The notes: generated by a model not told the origin, from the letters alone. DNA of 64,000 bases from an uncultured Planococcus sp. (GCA_947502505.1 CANNAE010000004.1:124001-188000); one strand, 5' to 3'; counted from the stretch's first letter, positions 1 to 11,212 are shown. Program-made: numbers and translations.

Positions 1-810
1 CACGACTTTCGCTTTCATTTCCTGTTCGCTTGCAACGGCCATTGCACGGCGTTCTTCCGCTTTGGCCTGCGCAATTTTCTTATCGGCATCCGCTTGCTCT
101 GTTTGAAGCTCTGCACCGATGTTTTTGCCGATATCCACGTCGGCGATATCGATCGACAGGATTTCAAAGGCTGTACCGGAGTCTAGGCCTTTGCCAAGTA
201 CGGTTTGAGAAATGAGGTCAGGATTTTCAAGAACTTTTTTATGGTTCGTGCTCGAACCGAGTGTCGAAACGATCCCTTCACCTACACGGGCAACAATCGT
301 TTCTTCACCAGCCCCACCGACTAGTCGGTCGATATTGGCGCGCACGGTAATACGGGCTTTCGCTTTCACTTCAATCCCGTCCATCGCCACACCGGCGATA
401 AATGGCGTTTCGATGACTTTCGGGTTAACCGACATTTGAACCGCTTCTAGCACGTCACGCCCGGCAAGATCGATTGCTGCTGCGCGTTCGAACGGCAAAT
501 CGATATTGGCACGATGTGCAGCGATCAATGCGTTGACGACACGGTCGACGTTACCGCCAGCCAAGTAATGGCTTTCCAATTGGTTGATCTGTACGGAAAG
601 GCCGGCTTTTGAAGCCTTGATCAATGGGTTGACGATGCGCGACGGGATAACCCGGCGCAATCTCATCCCGATCAATGTGAAGATGCTGATGCGGACGCCG
701 GCAGCTAAGGCCGAGATCCATAATGTGACGGGTACGAATGTGAAAAAGATGGCGAGTACGACGATAATCCCAATTATCGCTGCGCCTAAGCCGATTGCTT
801 CAAGTCCCAT
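1..810 (-). CDS. floA: Flotillin-like protein FloA, 3' end cut by window edge
   Basis: The first 270 residues of a flotillin-like membrane scaffold are present; the C-terminal part lies outside the window (family length is about 330). The protein starts [12 protein letters not shown], with a long hydrophobic N-terminus (about residues 5-45) that should form the membrane hairpin, followed by the conserved body (around [20 protein letters not shown]). The end visible here is the start of the Ala/Glu-rich coiled coil ([18 protein letters not shown]). FloA organises membrane microdomains and fluidity. The ATG follows the nfeD stop codon directly, and its ribosome site GAGGAGG lies in the last nfeD codons, so the two are translationally coupled. 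The SigW promoter upstream of nfeD should drive both. Confidence 0.95.
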   Translation of the reverse strand, partial: MGLEAIGLGAAIIGIIVVLAIFFTFVPVTLWISALAAGVRISIFTLIGMRLRRVIPSRIVNPLIKASKAGLSVQINQLESHYLAGGNVDRVVNALIAAHRANIDLPFERAAAIDLAGRDVLEAVQMSVNPKVIETPFIAGVAMDGIEVKAKARITVRANIDRLVGGAGEETIVARVGEGIVSTLGSSTNHKKVLENPDLISQTVLGKGLDSGTAFEILSIDIADVDIGKNIGAELQTEQADADKKIAQAKAEERRAMAVASEQEMKAKVV

Positions 811-2139
811 TTATTCTTCCTCCTCTTGTTTTTCGAGTTCCCGCACAACGATGCGAGACCCTTCTACCTTGATAATTTTAACATCTTTATTGCTGTCGAT
901 AAACCGCCCTTCCGATACCGCATCGATATATTCATCACCGAGCCGTATGGTGCCAGATGGCCTCAGGGCATTGGTGGTGCGGGCAATCTGGCCGATCAGT
1001 TCCGGACGGTTAACGGCCGAAACATAGCCATGCTCCGTATCGGTGGCATCGGTCAGGATAATGCGCTTGAACATGTTCAATTTCTTCCCGAAAAATTTCA
1101 CTAAAATCACCATCCCTGCTGAAGCTACAAGTAATGCAATCAAAATTGCGATCGCTGTTGTCTGGACATCTTCACCTGCTAACAAAACGCTTCCGATGAC
1201 TGCCAGAATCCCGAGAATCCCCAGTATGCCGCCGGGGACGAAAAATTCCAGCAGAATCAAGCCGAGTCCGAAGACCAAAAGCAAGATCGATTCATATCCG
1301 GCAAGCCCTGCCACCAGATGGCCGTAAAAGAACAGCATCAGTGAAAACAAACCGAAGAATCCAGGAATCCCGACTCCGGGCGTGAACAACTCAAGCAATA
1401 AACCAAGGCCTGCCACCGATAGCAGGATAGGCACGACGATCGGGCTCGTCAGAAAACGTGCCAGGGTCTCTGACCAATTTTCTTCTACTTGAACGACTTC
1501 TGCACCGGACAGGCCTTTCATTTCGAGAAGTTCATCGAGAGACGACACGGTGCCTTCGGAATACTTCACATCGAGCGCTTCCTGGGCACCGAGCGTCAAT
1601 AATTCACCTTCCGCTGCCCGATATTCCGGGAGGTCGATACTGGCATCCGCCATCGCCAGCGCAAACTGCGGATCGCGCCCAGATGATTCTGCTGCACTTC
1701 TCATTGAAGACAGCCACGCGGAATTCGCTTTGTCAGCAGCTGCATTGCCCGACTGGTCAATGACTTGGGCCGCGCCCATCCGCCCATTCGGATGCATATA
1801 GATTTCATCGTTATACAAGGCGAGAAATGCCCCAGCCGACAGGGCATCCTGGTTGATGAAAGCCACGGTTTCAGGCTCGGCATCATCCAACAGGCGAGCG
1901 ATGCTATCAGCTGCATTAACAAAACCGCCCGGCGTATCGATTTCAAAGACGATGGTTGTGGCCCCTGCGTCTTCAGCTTCTTCAATACCCCGCCCCAGGA
2001 ATGATTGCAAGCCACGCTCCACTTCCGCTTCAATCGGAATGACATAAACTTTTCCGTTATCCGCAGAGATGGCCGGAATCGCTAAAGCGAATGCCATGAT
2101 AAGGAATAAAAAGCCGATCCAAGCTTTTTTTCTACGCAC
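811..2139 (-). CDS. nfeD: NfeD family membrane-bound serine protease (YqeZ type)
   Basis: A long-form NfeD protein of 442 residues that pairs with FloA. Visible order: signal peptide or membrane anchor (1-25), ClpP-class protease domain (about 30-210), a block of four or five membrane segments (about 228-350), and a C-terminal soluble OB-fold NfeD domain (about 360-435) ending in an acidic tail. The likely nucleophile is Ser101 in ALSAGAFLAL with Lys137 as candidate base, matching the Ser-Lys dyad known in this family. The start is GTG at 2139 behind GGAGAGGGGG. It is transcribed from a SigW-type promoter and runs into floA without a gap. The exact substrate is unknown; archaeal homologues cleave stomatin. 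Confidence 0.93.
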   Translation of the reverse strand: MRRKKAWIGFLFLIMAFALAIPAISADNGKVYVIPIEAEVERGLQSFLGRGIEEAEDAGATTIVFEIDTPGGFVNAADSIARLLDDAEPETVAFINQDALSAGAFLALYNDEIYMHPNGRMGAAQVIDQSGNAAADKANSAWLSSMRSAAESSGRDPQFALAMADASIDLPEYRAAEGELLTLGAQEALDVKYSEGTVSSLDELLEMKGLSGAEVVQVEENWSETLARFLTSPIVVPILLSVAGLGLLLELFTPGVGIPGFFGLFSLMLFFYGHLVAGLAGYESILLLVFGLGLILLEFFVPGGILGILGILAVIGSVLLAGEDVQTTAIAILIALLVASAGMVILVKFFGKKLNMFKRIILTDATDTEHGYVSAVNRPELIGQIARTTNALRPSGTIRLGDEYIDAVSEGRFIDSNKDVKIIKVEGSRIVVRELEKQEEEE

Positions 2140-2183
2140 GGCAAGTTCCCCCTCTCCTTCATGAAAACTTTAGGATAATTATG

Positions 2184-2211
2184 TATACGGATGAGTCGAG
2201 CTGCGGTTTCA
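2184..2211 (-). promoter_or_regulatory. SigW-type promoter of nfeD-floA
   Basis: On the minus strand TGAAAC (2206-2211) is followed after exactly 16 bases by CGTATA (2184-2189), the full consensus of the extracytoplasmic function sigma factor SigW of Bacillus. It lies 45 bases upstream of the nfeD start. In B. subtilis the orthologous yqeZ-yqfA operon is a SigW target, so position and sequence agree. This predicts induction by cell-envelope and antimicrobial-peptide stress. Confidence 0.9.
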
Positions 2212-2304
2212 CCAGTCGGCTTCTTTTTCATTATAAAGCAATTTTCTCCAAGTTACGATGGAATGCGCTTACATCTCGATCAATTAGTGACCGTTTTAAG
2301 GCAT

Positions 2305-2336
2305 AAAAAAACCGGAAGCACATTTGTGCTCCCGGT
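2305..2336 (-). terminator. Terminator of rpsU
   Basis: Hairpin ACCGG-A-AGCAC / GTGCT-C-CCGGT with one mismatch and a four-base loop, followed on the minus strand by a run of seven T. It separates rpsU from nfeD. Confidence 0.85.
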
Positions 2337-2384
2337 CTCAGCTGTTCGTTGCTATTTTTAAAAGTCATTTAAGATCAAAGTCAA

Positions 2385-2558
2385 TTAAAATTTACGTTTA
2401 CGCGCAGCTTCTGATTTCAATTTACGTTTCACGCTCGGCTTATCATAAAACTCGCGCTTTCTTACCTCTTGCATTGTTCCGGACTTCGAAACAGTGCGTT
2501 TGAAGCGGCGAAGAGCATCTTCAATTGATTCGTTTTTACGAACAGTAGTTTTTGACAT
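2385..2558 (-). CDS. rpsU: Small ribosomal subunit protein S21
   Basis: A 57-residue basic protein, [19 protein letters not shown] to [10 protein letters not shown], full length for bS21, which sits near the 3' end of 16S rRNA and helps initiation. The reading frame extends upstream to 2633, but the ATG at 2558 has the strong site GAGGGAGGG and gives the family N-terminus. In B. subtilis rpsU is followed by yqeY and then yqeZ-yqfA; here a terminator follows and yqeY is absent from the locus. Confidence 0.97.
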   Translation of the reverse strand: MSKTTVRKNESIEDALRRFKRTVSKSGTMQEVRKREFYDKPSVKRKLKSEAARKRKF

Positions 2559-2653
2559 CTCTTTTTCCCTCCCTCCGAACACACGTTGAAGCAAATAACA
2601 ACAAGTGTTATATACTAGAAAATTATAACGCAAGAAAAGATCTTCGTCAATAC

Positions 2654-3322
2654 TTAATAATCGTTGTCTGAAGTAAGGCCTTGCATGATTTGGACTCCTG
2701 AACTTGCACCGATGCGAGTCGCTCCCGCTTCGACCATTTTCTCCACGTCTTCTAGGCTGCGGACGCCGCCAGAAGCCTTAACGCCAAGATCTGGCCCGAC
2801 TGTTTCGCGCATCATACGCACTGCTTCGACGGTCGCTCCGCCAGTTGAGAAACCAGTTGATGTTTTAACAAAATCCGCTCCCGCTTCTTTCGACAGGCGG
2901 CTGGCCAATTTAATTTCTTCATCCGTCAGCAAGCAAATCTCAAGAATGACTTTGACGATTGCTTTTCCTTTTGCTGCATTCACGACCGCTTCGACGTCCG
3001 CTTTCACGACGTCTTCCTGCCCACTTTTCAATGCGCCGATGTTCAAGACCATATCGATTTCGCCTGCGCCTTTTTCGATGGCGTCTGTTGTTTCGAAGGC
3101 TTTCGTTTCAGAAGTTGAAGCGCCTAGCGGGAAGCCGATGACCGTGCAGACTTTCACTTCGCTTTCTTCGAGTTGTTTCGCGGCAAGCGCGACCCATGCA
3201 GGGTTAACGCAGACAGAAGCGAAATGATGTTCTGCCGCTTCTTTGCACAGCTGTTCGATTTGCGGCGCTGTAGCTTCCGCTTTCAATAATGTGTGGTCGA
3301 TTAAAGATGCAATGTTTGTCAT
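2654..3322 (-). CDS. deoC: Deoxyribose-phosphate aldolase
   Basis: A 222-residue TIM-barrel class I aldolase that splits 2-deoxyribose 5-phosphate into glyceraldehyde 3-phosphate and acetaldehyde in deoxynucleoside breakdown. The Schiff-base lysine is Lys153 in [15 protein letters not shown]; Asp90 (EIDMVLNIG) and Lys182 ([10 protein letters not shown]) complete the active site. The start ATG at 3322 follows GGAGAA. It sits downstream of rsmE in the same direction, at the place where B. subtilis carries yqeV (mtaB), so it is probably the last gene of the dnaK transcription unit or read through from it. Confidence 0.96.
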   Translation of the reverse strand: MTNIASLIDHTLLKAEATAPQIEQLCKEAAEHHFASVCVNPAWVALAAKQLEESEVKVCTVIGFPLGASTSETKAFETTDAIEKGAGEIDMVLNIGALKSGQEDVVKADVEAVVNAAKGKAIVKVILEICLLTDEEIKLASRLSKEAGADFVKTSTGFSTGGATVEAVRMMRETVGPDLGVKASGGVRSLEDVEKMVEAGATRIGASSGVQIMQGLTSDNDY

Positions 3323-3409
3323 GATCTAATTCTCCATTCTTTATACTAGGGATTTTTTACTAATTGCCAGCTCGCTTCAGTTTGATGATGGTTCACTTTG
3401 CGGCCGAGT

Positions 3410-4147
3410 TCATTCAAACACATAGGATATTGCAGACAAAGCATAAAGCGGGGCTGTCTCAGTGCGCAGAATGCGTGGGCCAAGCGCAGCGAATTGCGCG
3501 CCGGCTTCTTTGAGTGCAGCTGCTTCTGCTTGTGAAATGCCGCCTTCTGGGCCAAAAACCAGCAAGATCGAATCTTTATCATACAATGATTCCAGAATTT
3601 CGGCAAACCGGCTGCCGCCGCTCTTTTTCGCCTCTTCTTCGTAAGCGACGATGACCGCATCGTAATTCTCCGCTGCCTTCACCAGCTCTTTGAAGCTGTG
3701 CACCGCATGGATGGCCGGAATGCGGCTCCGATGCGATTGCTCGGCCGCTTCCTTGGCAATTTTCCTCAAGCGCTCGATTTTCTTCGCGCTTTTGGCGCCG
3801 TCCCATTTGACGATCGACCGTTCCGCCGAATAAGGCATTAACGCACTCATCCCGAGCTCAGTCGCTTTTTGTGTAATCAGTTCGAGCTTATCGCCTTTTG
3901 GAAGGCCACAGGCAATCGTCACTTTTTTCGGCAATTCGCTGCGGTCTTCCAGCTCATGGACCAGTTTAACGTGGACATCTGCAGCAATTTCCGTGATTTC
4001 CGCCAAATGGACCTTTCCTGATACTACAGCGATCAATTGATCACCCACTGATTGCCTCATCACTTTGGCGATGTGTTTGGCATCGTCTCCCGTAATCGCC
4101 AAATCATCTTTGCCGGATTCTGTCTCTTCCAGAAAATATCGTTGCAT
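3410..4147 (-). CDS. rsmE: 16S rRNA (uracil1498-N3)-methyltransferase RsmE
   Basis: A 245-residue SPOUT methyltransferase (YqeU). The N-terminal PUA-like part (MQRYFLEETESG) binds rRNA; the C-terminal trefoil-knot domain shows the SAM motifs LVFGPEGGIS and LGPRILRTETAPLYAL. It methylates U1498 of 16S rRNA in assembled 30S subunits. It begins 12 bases after prmA, continuing the dnaJ-prmA-rsmE order found across Bacillales. Confidence 0.96.
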   Translation of the reverse strand: MQRYFLEETESGKDDLAITGDDAKHIAKVMRQSVGDQLIAVVSGKVHLAEITEIAADVHVKLVHELEDRSELPKKVTIACGLPKGDKLELITQKATELGMSALMPYSAERSIVKWDGAKSAKKIERLRKIAKEAAEQSHRSRIPAIHAVHSFKELVKAAENYDAVIVAYEEEAKKSGGSRFAEILESLYDKDSILLVFGPEGGISQAEAAALKEAGAQFAALGPRILRTETAPLYALSAISYVFE

Positions 4148-4159
4148 GGTCGCACCCCG

Positions 4160-5101
4160 TTATAGCGGTTTTTTTGAAATGATCGTTACCCAGTCTTCCA
4201 TCATCATAATGTCTTCGATGGCAAATCCTGAAGTTTCGAGCGCTTGTTTCACATCGTTCTTTTTCTGTGCAATGATTCCGGAGGTAATGTAAATGCCGCC
4301 CGGTTTGACAGCTTGGAACGCATCGTCCGTGAACGACATGATGATCTCTGCGAGAATATTCGCCACGACCACATCCGCCGGGTTATCAATCGCGTCGAGC
4401 AAATTGCCATGGAACACATCGACACGGTCCTGGACTTTGTTCAATTTAACATTCAATCCTGCCGCTTTTACGGCAATTTCATCAAGGTCCAGCGCTCTGA
4501 CCGATGCTGCCTCAAGCAAGGCCGCACCGATGGCAAGAACGCCCGAACCGGTTCCGACATCGATTACTGTATTGTCCCGCTCGACGTGCTTTTCGAGTGC
4601 CTGCAGGCTCATGACCGTCGTCGGGTGTGTGCCGGTGCCAAATGCCATCCCTGGGTCAAGTTCGATGATCAGTTCATCGCTTGAAACTGGGTGGTAAGTT
4701 TCCCAGGTCGGAACGATGGTGAATCGCTTGGAAATTTTCACTGGATGGTAATACTTCTTCCACGAGGTCGCCCAGTCTTCTTCATTGACTTCACTGATGG
4801 TAACCACATTGCGCCCAACATTGATGTTGAATTCCGCCAAATTGTTGATGGCCAGTTTGATGCCTTCTACCGCTTCACCCAAAAAGCTGTTGACGGGGAG
4901 ATAAGCTTTCAAAATAACGCCTTCTGCGGGGAAATCTTCCGGATCGAGTGAATAGATTTCTCCGAATACATCTTCCCGGTCTTTCGTCAGGTCCTCAGAA
5001 TCCTCGATGACGACTCCGCTCGCCCCTGCCTCATGCAAAATGTTGGAAATTGATTCAATCGCTTCGTTCGTTGTATGAATCGACAGCTCAGACCATTTCA
5101 C
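4160..5101 (-). CDS. prmA: Ribosomal protein L11 methyltransferase PrmA
   Basis: A 313-residue SAM-dependent enzyme that trimethylates ribosomal protein L11. The N-terminal substrate-recognition domain (about 1-110) is followed by a Rossmann domain with [14 protein letters not shown] and the SAM loop [15 protein letters not shown]; the catalytic loop [10 protein letters not shown] is present. Family length is about 310. It follows dnaJ after a small hairpin and overlaps nothing. Confidence 0.96.
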   Translation of the reverse strand: MKWSELSIHTTNEAIESISNILHEAGASGVVIEDSEDLTKDREDVFGEIYSLDPEDFPAEGVILKAYLPVNSFLGEAVEGIKLAINNLAEFNINVGRNVVTISEVNEEDWATSWKKYYHPVKISKRFTIVPTWETYHPVSSDELIIELDPGMAFGTGTHPTTVMSLQALEKHVERDNTVIDVGTGSGVLAIGAALLEAASVRALDLDEIAVKAAGLNVKLNKVQDRVDVFHGNLLDAIDNPADVVVANILAEIIMSFTDDAFQAVKPGGIYITSGIIAQKKNDVKQALETSGFAIEDIMMMEDWVTIISKKPL

Positions 5102-5141
5102 TTACGACCAGCTCCTTTATTGAACAATTATGTAACAGACA

Positions 5142-5169
5142 GAAAACTCCCTATTGCATGGGAGTTTTC
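5142..5169 (-). terminator. Hairpin between dnaJ and prmA
   Basis: GAAAACTCCC / GGGAGTTTTC is a perfect ten-base-pair stem with an eight-base loop. The minus-strand 3' arm ends in TTTTC, so it can act as a partial terminator or mRNA-stability element that lowers prmA-rsmE-deoC relative to dnaJ. Confidence 0.65.
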
Positions 5170-5193
5170 CATTTGTCCAAGGCTATTTGCCTG

Positions 5194-6315
5194 TTAATCA
5201 CCTTTGATGGTTCTTTTAATTTTGTCGAACAATGAGCTGCTTTGCTCTTCCGGGATATCTCCTGAAACTTCCGCGAACTCACGCAGCAATTGCCGTTGTT
5301 TTTCGCTCAATTTCGATGGCACTTTCACTTTGATGGTGATGTGCTGATCGCCGACACCATATCCGTGGACGTTTTGTACGCCTTTTCCACGCAAACGGAA
5401 ACGTGCGCCGTTTTGAGTTCCTGCGGGAATCTTCAGTTTCACTTTTCCGGAAATCGTCGGCACTTCAATTTCATCGCCTAGCGCCGCTTGCGGATACGTG
5501 ATCGGCAATTCCAGGTGGATGTCATCTCCGTCGCGCTCGAATTGCGCATGCGGCTTGACGCGGAATAGCACATAAAGATCTCCTGCCGGGCCGCCGTTGA
5601 TTCCGGGACCGCCTTGGCCTGATACGCGCAATTGCTGTCCGTCATCGACGCCTGCTGGAACCGTCACTTTGATTTTCTTCAGTTTTCTTACTTTGCCTGC
5701 ACCGCGGCAAGTGGTGCATTTCTCTTCGATGATCTGCCCGGTACCTTCACAATGATGGCAAGCTCTACGGTTGACCATGCGTCCGAATGGCGTATCTTGC
5801 GCCACATTCAACTGGCCAGCCCCTTCACAATACGGGCATGTTTTCTTGCTCGTTCCAGGCTTCGCGCCAGAACCGTCGCAAGTTTCGCATGTTTCATCTT
5901 TCGGGATTTCAATTTCCGTCTCCTGGCCGAATACCGCATCGAGAAAATCGATGGTCATGGAATATTGCAGGTCATCGCCTTTTCTCGGCGCATTCGGGTC
6001 GCGGCGGCGTGTGCCACCGCCGAAGAAAGTGCTGAAAATATCGTCGAAGCCGAAGCCTTCCGCACCGCCGAATCCTCCACCGCCAAAGCCTTGGTTTGGA
6101 TCCTGGTGGCCGAATTGGTCATACTGGGCACGTTTTTGTTCGTCGCTCAGCACTTCATAAGCTTCCTTAACTTCCTGGAACTTCTCAGAAGCATTCGCTT
6201 CCTTGTTGATATCCGGGTGATATTGTTTGGAAAGCTTTCGATACGCTTTCTTGATTTCCTCTTTTGAAGCATCCTTAGAAACACCAAGGACCTCGTAATA
6301 ATCTCGCTTATTCAT
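5194..6315 (-). CDS. dnaJ: Chaperone DnaJ (Hsp40)
   Basis: A 373-residue class I Hsp40 that stimulates the DnaK ATPase and delivers clients. In order: J domain with the HPD motif ([10 protein letters not shown], about 33-35), a Gly/Phe-rich linker ([17 protein letters not shown]), four zinc-binding repeats ([32 protein letters not shown]; about 145-210) and two C-terminal substrate domains. Full length. Fourth gene of the hrcA operon. Confidence 0.98.
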   Translation of the reverse strand: MNKRDYYEVLGVSKDASKEEIKKAYRKLSKQYHPDINKEANASEKFQEVKEAYEVLSDEQKRAQYDQFGHQDPNQGFGGGGFGGAEGFGFDDIFSTFFGGGTRRRDPNAPRKGDDLQYSMTIDFLDAVFGQETEIEIPKDETCETCDGSGAKPGTSKKTCPYCEGAGQLNVAQDTPFGRMVNRRACHHCEGTGQIIEEKCTTCRGAGKVRKLKKIKVTVPAGVDDGQQLRVSGQGGPGINGGPAGDLYVLFRVKPHAQFERDGDDIHLELPITYPQAALGDEIEVPTISGKVKLKIPAGTQNGARFRLRGKGVQNVHGYGVGDQHITIKVKVPSKLSEKQRQLLREFAEVSGDIPEEQSSSLFDKIKRTIKGD

Positions 6316-6382
6316 AGGTCACTCTCCCTCTTGCAGTCAACTGTAATTGTACACGGTTTAAATTGCGCTTGCAAAGACATTG

Positions 6383-6416
6383 AAAAAGCCAAAGCAGTTG
6401 CTTTGCTTTGACTTTT
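6383..6416 (-). terminator. Hairpin between dnaK and dnaJ
   Basis: AAAAG-C-CAAAGCA / TGCTTTG-A-CTTTT forms a stem of twelve pairs with one mismatch; the minus-strand 3' arm runs into TTTTTC. It is located in the 116-base dnaK-dnaJ gap and may be a leaky terminator or processing site that makes dnaK more abundant than dnaJ. Confidence 0.6.
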
Positions 6417-6431
6417 CCGGCCTTGCATATC

Positions 6432-8261
<1,830 letters not shown>

Positions 8262-8300
8262 TTAAAATTCCTCCATTAACAGTAGATTGTTGGATTTTAG

Positions 8301-8906
8301 TTATTCGTTCACTTTCACCATTGCCGGACGGAGCACTCTGCCATTTAGGGTATACCCCTTTTGCAGCTCCTGTAACACCGTTCCGGGTTCGCTGTCTGCA
8401 TCGCTTTCCTGCATGACGGCTTGATGGAAATGAGGGTCGAATGGTTCGCCGACCGCTTTGATCTCTTCCAGGCCTTCTGCCGTTACGGCATCTGCCAGGG
8501 ATTTCTTGACCATCTCGAGGCCTTTTAAAAGAGAGGCAGATTCTTCACTCTTCGCTTCAACGGCGAGTGCGCGGTCAAAATTATCCAAGACCGGCAGAAG
8601 ATCCGTCAATAACGATTGTGAGCGGAATTGTTTTGCCAATTCCTGGTCTTTTTTTGCGCGGCGTTTAAAATTGTCGTAATCCGCCAACAGGCGCAAGTAT
8701 TTGTTCTGCTCTTCTTCAAGCTGTGCTTGAAGTTCAGCTTTCTCATCTACCGGTTCTTCCGTTTGCGCCTGCTCAGCCGATTCAACAGTTCCTGGCTCGG
8801 TTCCTTCAGCGGTTTCCGCTGTTTCGTCCATAGCCTCCTGGCCCTCTTGCTGTGCAGTATCCTGCTCTAGGTCTTGTGGTTTGATCGTATCTTTTTCATT
8901 CGACAA
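8301..8906 (-). CDS. grpE: Nucleotide exchange factor GrpE
   Basis: A 201-residue GrpE. The first 60 residues are acidic and low-complexity, then comes the long dimerising coiled coil (about 60-130; EEEQNKYLRLLADYDNFKRR is diagnostic) and the C-terminal beta domain that opens the DnaK nucleotide cleft (PFDPHFHQAVMQ and YTLNGRVLRPAMVKV). It lies between hrcA and dnaK, 19 bases after hrcA, inside the CIRCE-controlled operon. Confidence 0.97.
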   Translation of the reverse strand: MSNEKDTIKPQDLEQDTAQQEGQEAMDETAETAEGTEPGTVESAEQAQTEEPVDEKAELQAQLEEEQNKYLRLLADYDNFKRRAKKDQELAKQFRSQSLLTDLLPVLDNFDRALAVEAKSEESASLLKGLEMVKKSLADAVTAEGLEEIKAVGEPFDPHFHQAVMQESDADSEPGTVLQELQKGYTLNGRVLRPAMVKVNE

Positions 8907-8925
8907 AATATATGCCTCCTTTGCT

Positions 8926-9957
8926 TCACTTTCCTTGAAACAGCCGTGTCAGCTCTTTCGATAAATCGCCGCTGACGTAATCGAGCAGCGAGACGATCCG
9001 GCGGTAATCCATTCTTTTCGGCCCGACAATCGCGATGGAGCCTACCTGCTCGTCGCCGATATCATAAGATACCGTGATGACCGAGCAATCTTCCATGGCG
9101 GCCAGCGCATTTTCGGAACCGATGCGGATCTGCAGCCCTTGAGCGCCGATTGGCAGGATTTCAGGAATGTGCTTCCCTTCTTCCATTACATCCATCAGCT
9201 CGCGGATTTTTTGGATATCATGGAAATCCGGCTGCTTCAATATATTCAGCTTGCCTCCATAATACACATTATCCGCTCGGGGAAGCAGCAGTGCCTGCTG
9301 GAACGTCCGGAACAATTCCCCGTAACGTTCGATGTGCTGGCGCAAGAGCGCGAGCGTTTCCTGCTCGAGGCGCCTATGCAGATCATACAGCGAGACGCCG
9401 ATAAGCCGCTCGTTCAAGATATTGACCATCTTCTCAATATCCGATGGGTCCATATCCGCCGGGATGGAAAATACCCGATTTTCCACATGCCCCGAATCCG
9501 TGACAATGATTGCCACGGCCATGCCCGGAGACAAAGGCACGATCGACAATTTCTTGACGATGTGTTTCCGGATGTCCGGCCCTAGCAAAATCGACGTGTA
9601 ATTCGTCAATTCGGAAAGGATGCCAGCCGAACGTTTGATAATTTCCTCGGTTTCGGTCACTTTTTCCTCGAATACCGAACGAAGTTGGACGATGTCCTGT
9701 TGCGGTACAGGATTCGGCGTCAATAAATGGTCCACATAATAACGGTACCCTTTTTGGGACGGAATCCGGCCCGAGGATGTGTGAGTCTTTTCGAGGTAGC
9801 CTTGGCTTTCAAGTTCAGCCAATTCGTTTCGAATGGTGGCCGAACTGGACGTGATGCCCGGCTTTTTAGTTAATTGGTTCGATCCTACCGGCTGCGCTGA
9901 TTGTATATAATCATCGACTGTCACTTTTAAAATGAGCAGCTGCCGTTCTGTTAACAT
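8926..9957 (-). CDS. hrcA: Heat-inducible transcription repressor HrcA
   Basis: A 343-residue repressor of class I heat-shock genes. The N-terminal winged helix (MLTERQLLILKVTVDDYIQ, SSATIRNELAELESQGYL) binds CIRCE; the GAF-like domain and dimerisation part follow. The frame opens upstream at 9978 with GTG, but the ATG at 9957 has the ribosome site AGAGGTGAT at the right distance and yields the family N-terminus. It is the first gene behind a perfect CIRCE, so it represses its own operon; folding of HrcA depends on GroEL in known systems. Confidence 0.97.
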   Translation of the reverse strand: MLTERQLLILKVTVDDYIQSAQPVGSNQLTKKPGITSSSATIRNELAELESQGYLEKTHTSSGRIPSQKGYRYYVDHLLTPNPVPQQDIVQLRSVFEEKVTETEEIIKRSAGILSELTNYTSILLGPDIRKHIVKKLSIVPLSPGMAVAIIVTDSGHVENRVFSIPADMDPSDIEKMVNILNERLIGVSLYDLHRRLEQETLALLRQHIERYGELFRTFQQALLLPRADNVYYGGKLNILKQPDFHDIQKIRELMDVMEEGKHIPEILPIGAQGLQIRIGSENALAAMEDCSVITVSYDIGDEQVGSIAIVGPKRMDYRRIVSLLDYVSGDLSKELTRLFQGK

Positions 9958-9971
9958 GATCATCACCTCTG

Positions 9972-9998
9972 TTAGCACTCTATGAGTTCGAGTGCTAA
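9972..9998 (-). promoter_or_regulatory. CIRCE operator
   Basis: TTAGCACTC (9972-9980), nine-base spacer, GAGTGCTAA (9990-9998): the perfect CIRCE inverted repeat bound by HrcA. It overlaps the expected transcription start and the leader just upstream of hrcA. Confidence 0.98.
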
Positions 9999-10008
9999 GA
10001 CTACACTA

Positions 10009-10037
10009 AAATTACCAAATCTTTTTTTGCTTGTCAA
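10009..10037 (-). promoter_or_regulatory. SigA promoter of the hrcA-dnaK operon
   Basis: On the minus strand TTGACA (10032-10037), 17 bases, TAATTT (10009-10014). The predicted start falls around 10002, directly beside CIRCE, which fits repression by HrcA. It overlaps the 13 bases after the end of hemW. Confidence 0.8.
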
Positions 10038-10049
10038 CGGATGCGCTTC

Positions 10050-11189
10050 TCATGAAAGCAAAAATTGCTCGAAAACTTCATTGCCGACAAATCGGCCTTT
10101 CTGCGTCAACTTGACGCGGCCTTGTTCGACTGCCAAATTGCCTTTTGCTTTTTCGCTTTGGAGGATCTCGCCGTATACTTGCTCGAGCGGCGCACCGAAT
10201 TTTTGATTGAAATGGGCCATGTCAACGCCTGCCGTTTTGCGCAGGCCTAGGAACATTTCTTCTTCCATTTGCGCCTTGACGCTCACTGTAGTCGCATCGA
10301 GCACTGGGCGTTGTCCCGATTCCAGCGGCTCCATGTATTTTTTCAACGGCCCGTGGTTGGAATAGCGCACGCCGTGTACATAGCCGTGGGCGCCGGCGCC
10401 GACACCGATGTATTCTTCATTGTCCCAGTACAGGAGATTGTGGCGGGATTCATGGCCCGGCTTTGCAAAATTGGAAATTTCGTATTGATGCAAGCCGTGC
10501 TTCTCCATTTCATCCATCAGGCGCTCATACATATCGCCCTCTAAATCTTCGGTCACCGTATTGAGCTTGCCTTTGACCATCAGATTGTAAAACACCGTTT
10601 TCGGTTCGATGATCAAGGAATACGCAGAGAAATGGGGCATGCCGAATGCGAATGCGCGTTCAAGCGTTTCATCCCATTGCGCCATCGTCTGGCCCGGCAA
10701 GCCATACATCAAGTCAAAGCTAATGTTCGTGAATCCGACTTCCCGTGCGGTTTCGACAGCCCGCAAGACATCGTCATTGGCATGGGTGCGGCCAAGGCGC
10801 TTCAACAAATCCTGGTCAAAGGTCTGCACGCCCATGCTGAGGCGATTGACGCCGCCTTTGAACAGCACTTCCATTTTTTCGCGCGTCAGTTCATCGGGAT
10901 TCGCTTCTGAACTCCATTCCACATTATCGCTCATGGGAACGTATTGATGGATCAATTCGAGTAAGCGTTCCAATTGCGCAGGCTCAAGGGCAGTCGGTGT
11001 CCCGCCGCCGAGAAAAACCGTCTCGAGCGGTACATCCAGCGCGCCTTGCTGTTTCCACAGCGCCAACTCCTTGCCCATCGATTCGATATAGGCGTCCACT
11101 GGCTGGTCTTTGAAGAAGACTTTATTGAAATCGCAGTAAAAACAAATCTGGTGGCAGAATGGGATATGGAGATACATGCCTTTTACCAT
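10050..11189 (-). CDS. hemW: Radical SAM heme chaperone HemW
   Basis: A 379-residue radical SAM protein of the HemN/HemW family. The iron-sulfur cysteines are Cys12, Cys16 and Cys19 in FCHQICFYCDF; LGGGTPTAL is the SAM glycine motif and a HemN C-terminal domain follows (WDNEEYIGVGAGAHG). In Bacillus and Lactococcus such proteins bind and hand over heme; they are not true coproporphyrinogen oxidases, although often labelled so. It sits between lepA and hrcA as in B. subtilis. Confidence 0.93.
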   Translation of the reverse strand: MVKGMYLHIPFCHQICFYCDFNKVFFKDQPVDAYIESMGKELALWKQQGALDVPLETVFLGGGTPTALEPAQLERLLELIHQYVPMSDNVEWSSEANPDELTREKMEVLFKGGVNRLSMGVQTFDQDLLKRLGRTHANDDVLRAVETAREVGFTNISFDLMYGLPGQTMAQWDETLERAFAFGMPHFSAYSLIIEPKTVFYNLMVKGKLNTVTEDLEGDMYERLMDEMEKHGLHQYEISNFAKPGHESRHNLLYWDNEEYIGVGAGAHGYVHGVRYSNHGPLKKYMEPLESGQRPVLDATTVSVKAQMEEEMFLGLRKTAGVDMAHFNQKFGAPLEQVYGEILQSEKAKGNLAVEQGRVKLTQKGRFVGNEVFEQFLLS

Positions 11190-11212
11190 AAAAAATCCTT
11201 CTTTCTAATAGG

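Noticed and set aside
3346-3660. 104-codon minus-strand frame overlapping the 3' end of rsmE
   Set aside because: The rsmE C-terminus in the other frame is complete and conserved; this one has no motif.
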